5,816 bases of DNA from Oscillospiraceae bacterium (GTDB lineage: Bacteria > Bacillota > Clostridia > Oscillospirales > Ruminococcaceae): NCBI GenBank assembly GCA_022511485.1, contig JAFLUJ010000045.1:1-5816 (forward strand), in the 5' to 3' direction. The notes beneath the pieces were generated by a model. That model saw only the letters and a list, made by a program, of their open reading frames with translations. It had not been told where the DNA came from and did no database searches. Shown one piece after another: positions 5,309 to 5,816 of the stretch (its first letter is position 1; every line of letters begins with the position of its first letter). Both the position numbers and the translations under genes were made by a program.

Positions 5309-5816
5309 ATGGCAAAAAAGTATTGTTATCTCTTTTCCGAGGGAAACGCTGACATGAGAGAGCTCCTCGGCGGTAAGGGTGCTAACCTGGCTGAAATGAC
5401 AAAGATCTTCGGCGCAGACAGAGTACCCCAGGGCTTCACTATCACCACAGAGGCCTGCACACAGTATTACGAGGACGGAAGAAAAATCAATGATGAGATT
5501 TTCGCCGAGATCAATGAGTACATCGGTAAGATGGAGGAGATCACAGGTAAGAAATTCGGCGATAAGGAAAATCCGCTGTTGGTATCGGTTCGTTCAGGCG
5601 CACGCGCTTCAATGCCCGGTATGATGGATACTATCCTGAACCTCGGTCTTAACGAGGATGTTGTAAATGTAATTGCTGAAAAGTCCGGAAATCCCCGCTG
5701 GGCATGGGACTGCTACAGAAGATTTATCCAGATGTATTCCGACGTTGTTATGGAAGTTGGTAAGAAATACTTCGAGCAGCTCATCGACGAGATGAAGGAA
5801 AAGAAGGGCGTTACTC
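5309..5816 (+). CDS. ppdK: Pyruvate, phosphate dikinase, N-terminal part (runs off the window)
   Basis: PpdK interconverts pyruvate, ATP and phosphate with PEP, AMP and pyrophosphate, and serves PPi-linked glycolysis or gluconeogenesis in many clostridia. The reading frame is open from ATG at 5309 to the right edge, giving 169 complete codons of a protein normally about 875 residues long. It begins MAKKYCYLFSEGN and shows the nucleotide-binding-domain signatures LLGGKGANLAEM (19-30; K23), VPQGFTITTEAC (39-50), SVRSGARASMPGMMDTILNL (93-112; R95) and RRFIQMYSDVVM, all characteristic of PPDK and close to the Clostridium symbiosum enzyme as I recall it. GGAGG (5296-5300) lies 8 nt before ATG. It is transcribed away from glmU, with its own extended -10 promoter and a structured leader. 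The catalytic histidine and PEP-binding domains lie beyond the window, so completeness cannot be judged. Confidence 0.96.
   Translation, partial: MAKKYCYLFSEGNADMRELLGGKGANLAEMTKIFGADRVPQGFTITTEACTQYYEDGRKINDEIFAEINEYIGKMEEITGKKFGDKENPLLVSVRSGARASMPGMMDTILNLGLNEDVVNVIAEKSGNPRWAWDCYRRFIQMYSDVVMEVGKKYFEQLIDEMKEKKGVT

Overview
The window reads as chromosomal DNA from a low-to-mid GC Bacillota (Firmicutes), most likely a Ruminococcus-like clostridium. The grounds are strong GGAGG/AAGGGG-type ribosome binding sites, sigma-A-like promoters, the glmU-prs-pth gene order typical of Bacillota, a clostridial-type pyruvate phosphate dikinase (ppdK), and an Rpn-family nuclease with a repetitive lysine/glycine tail. 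The genus is an inference from general resemblance and was not confirmed by any search.

Layout from left to right. Positions 1-238 hold no gene, but seven short stem-loops are packed almost end to end; none is followed by a T-tract. Five genes then lie on the minus strand, so transcription runs right to left: glmU (3629-5014, UDP-GlcNAc synthesis), an unrecognised 218-residue protein (2941-3597), prs (1862-2824, PRPP synthesis), a PD-(D/E)XK nuclease/transposase-family protein (971-1798) and pth (239-871, peptidyl-tRNA hydrolase). A 294-bp divergent intergenic region (5015-5308) carries one promoter facing each way, a perfect 17-bp operator-like inverted repeat between them, and a structured leader for ppdK. 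ppdK starts at 5309 on the plus strand and runs off the right edge.

The minus-strand cluster follows the order glmU-prs-(ctc)-pth known from Bacillus subtilis. Here an unknown gene sits between glmU and prs, and an Rpn-like gene occupies the prs-pth gap where ctc (a ribosomal protein bL25 relative) lies in Bacillus. The core products supply a cell-wall precursor (GlmU), a nucleotide and amino-acid precursor (Prs) and peptidyl-tRNA recycling (Pth). They are linked by growth and by conserved order rather than by one pathway. PpdK belongs to pyruvate/PEP interconversion in PPi-linked glycolysis.

I do not see a clear new multi-gene system. The items most worth a second look are the stem-loop cluster, the unrecognised protein inside the housekeeping operon, the palindrome between the divergent promoters, and the ppdK leader with two mutually exclusive hairpins.
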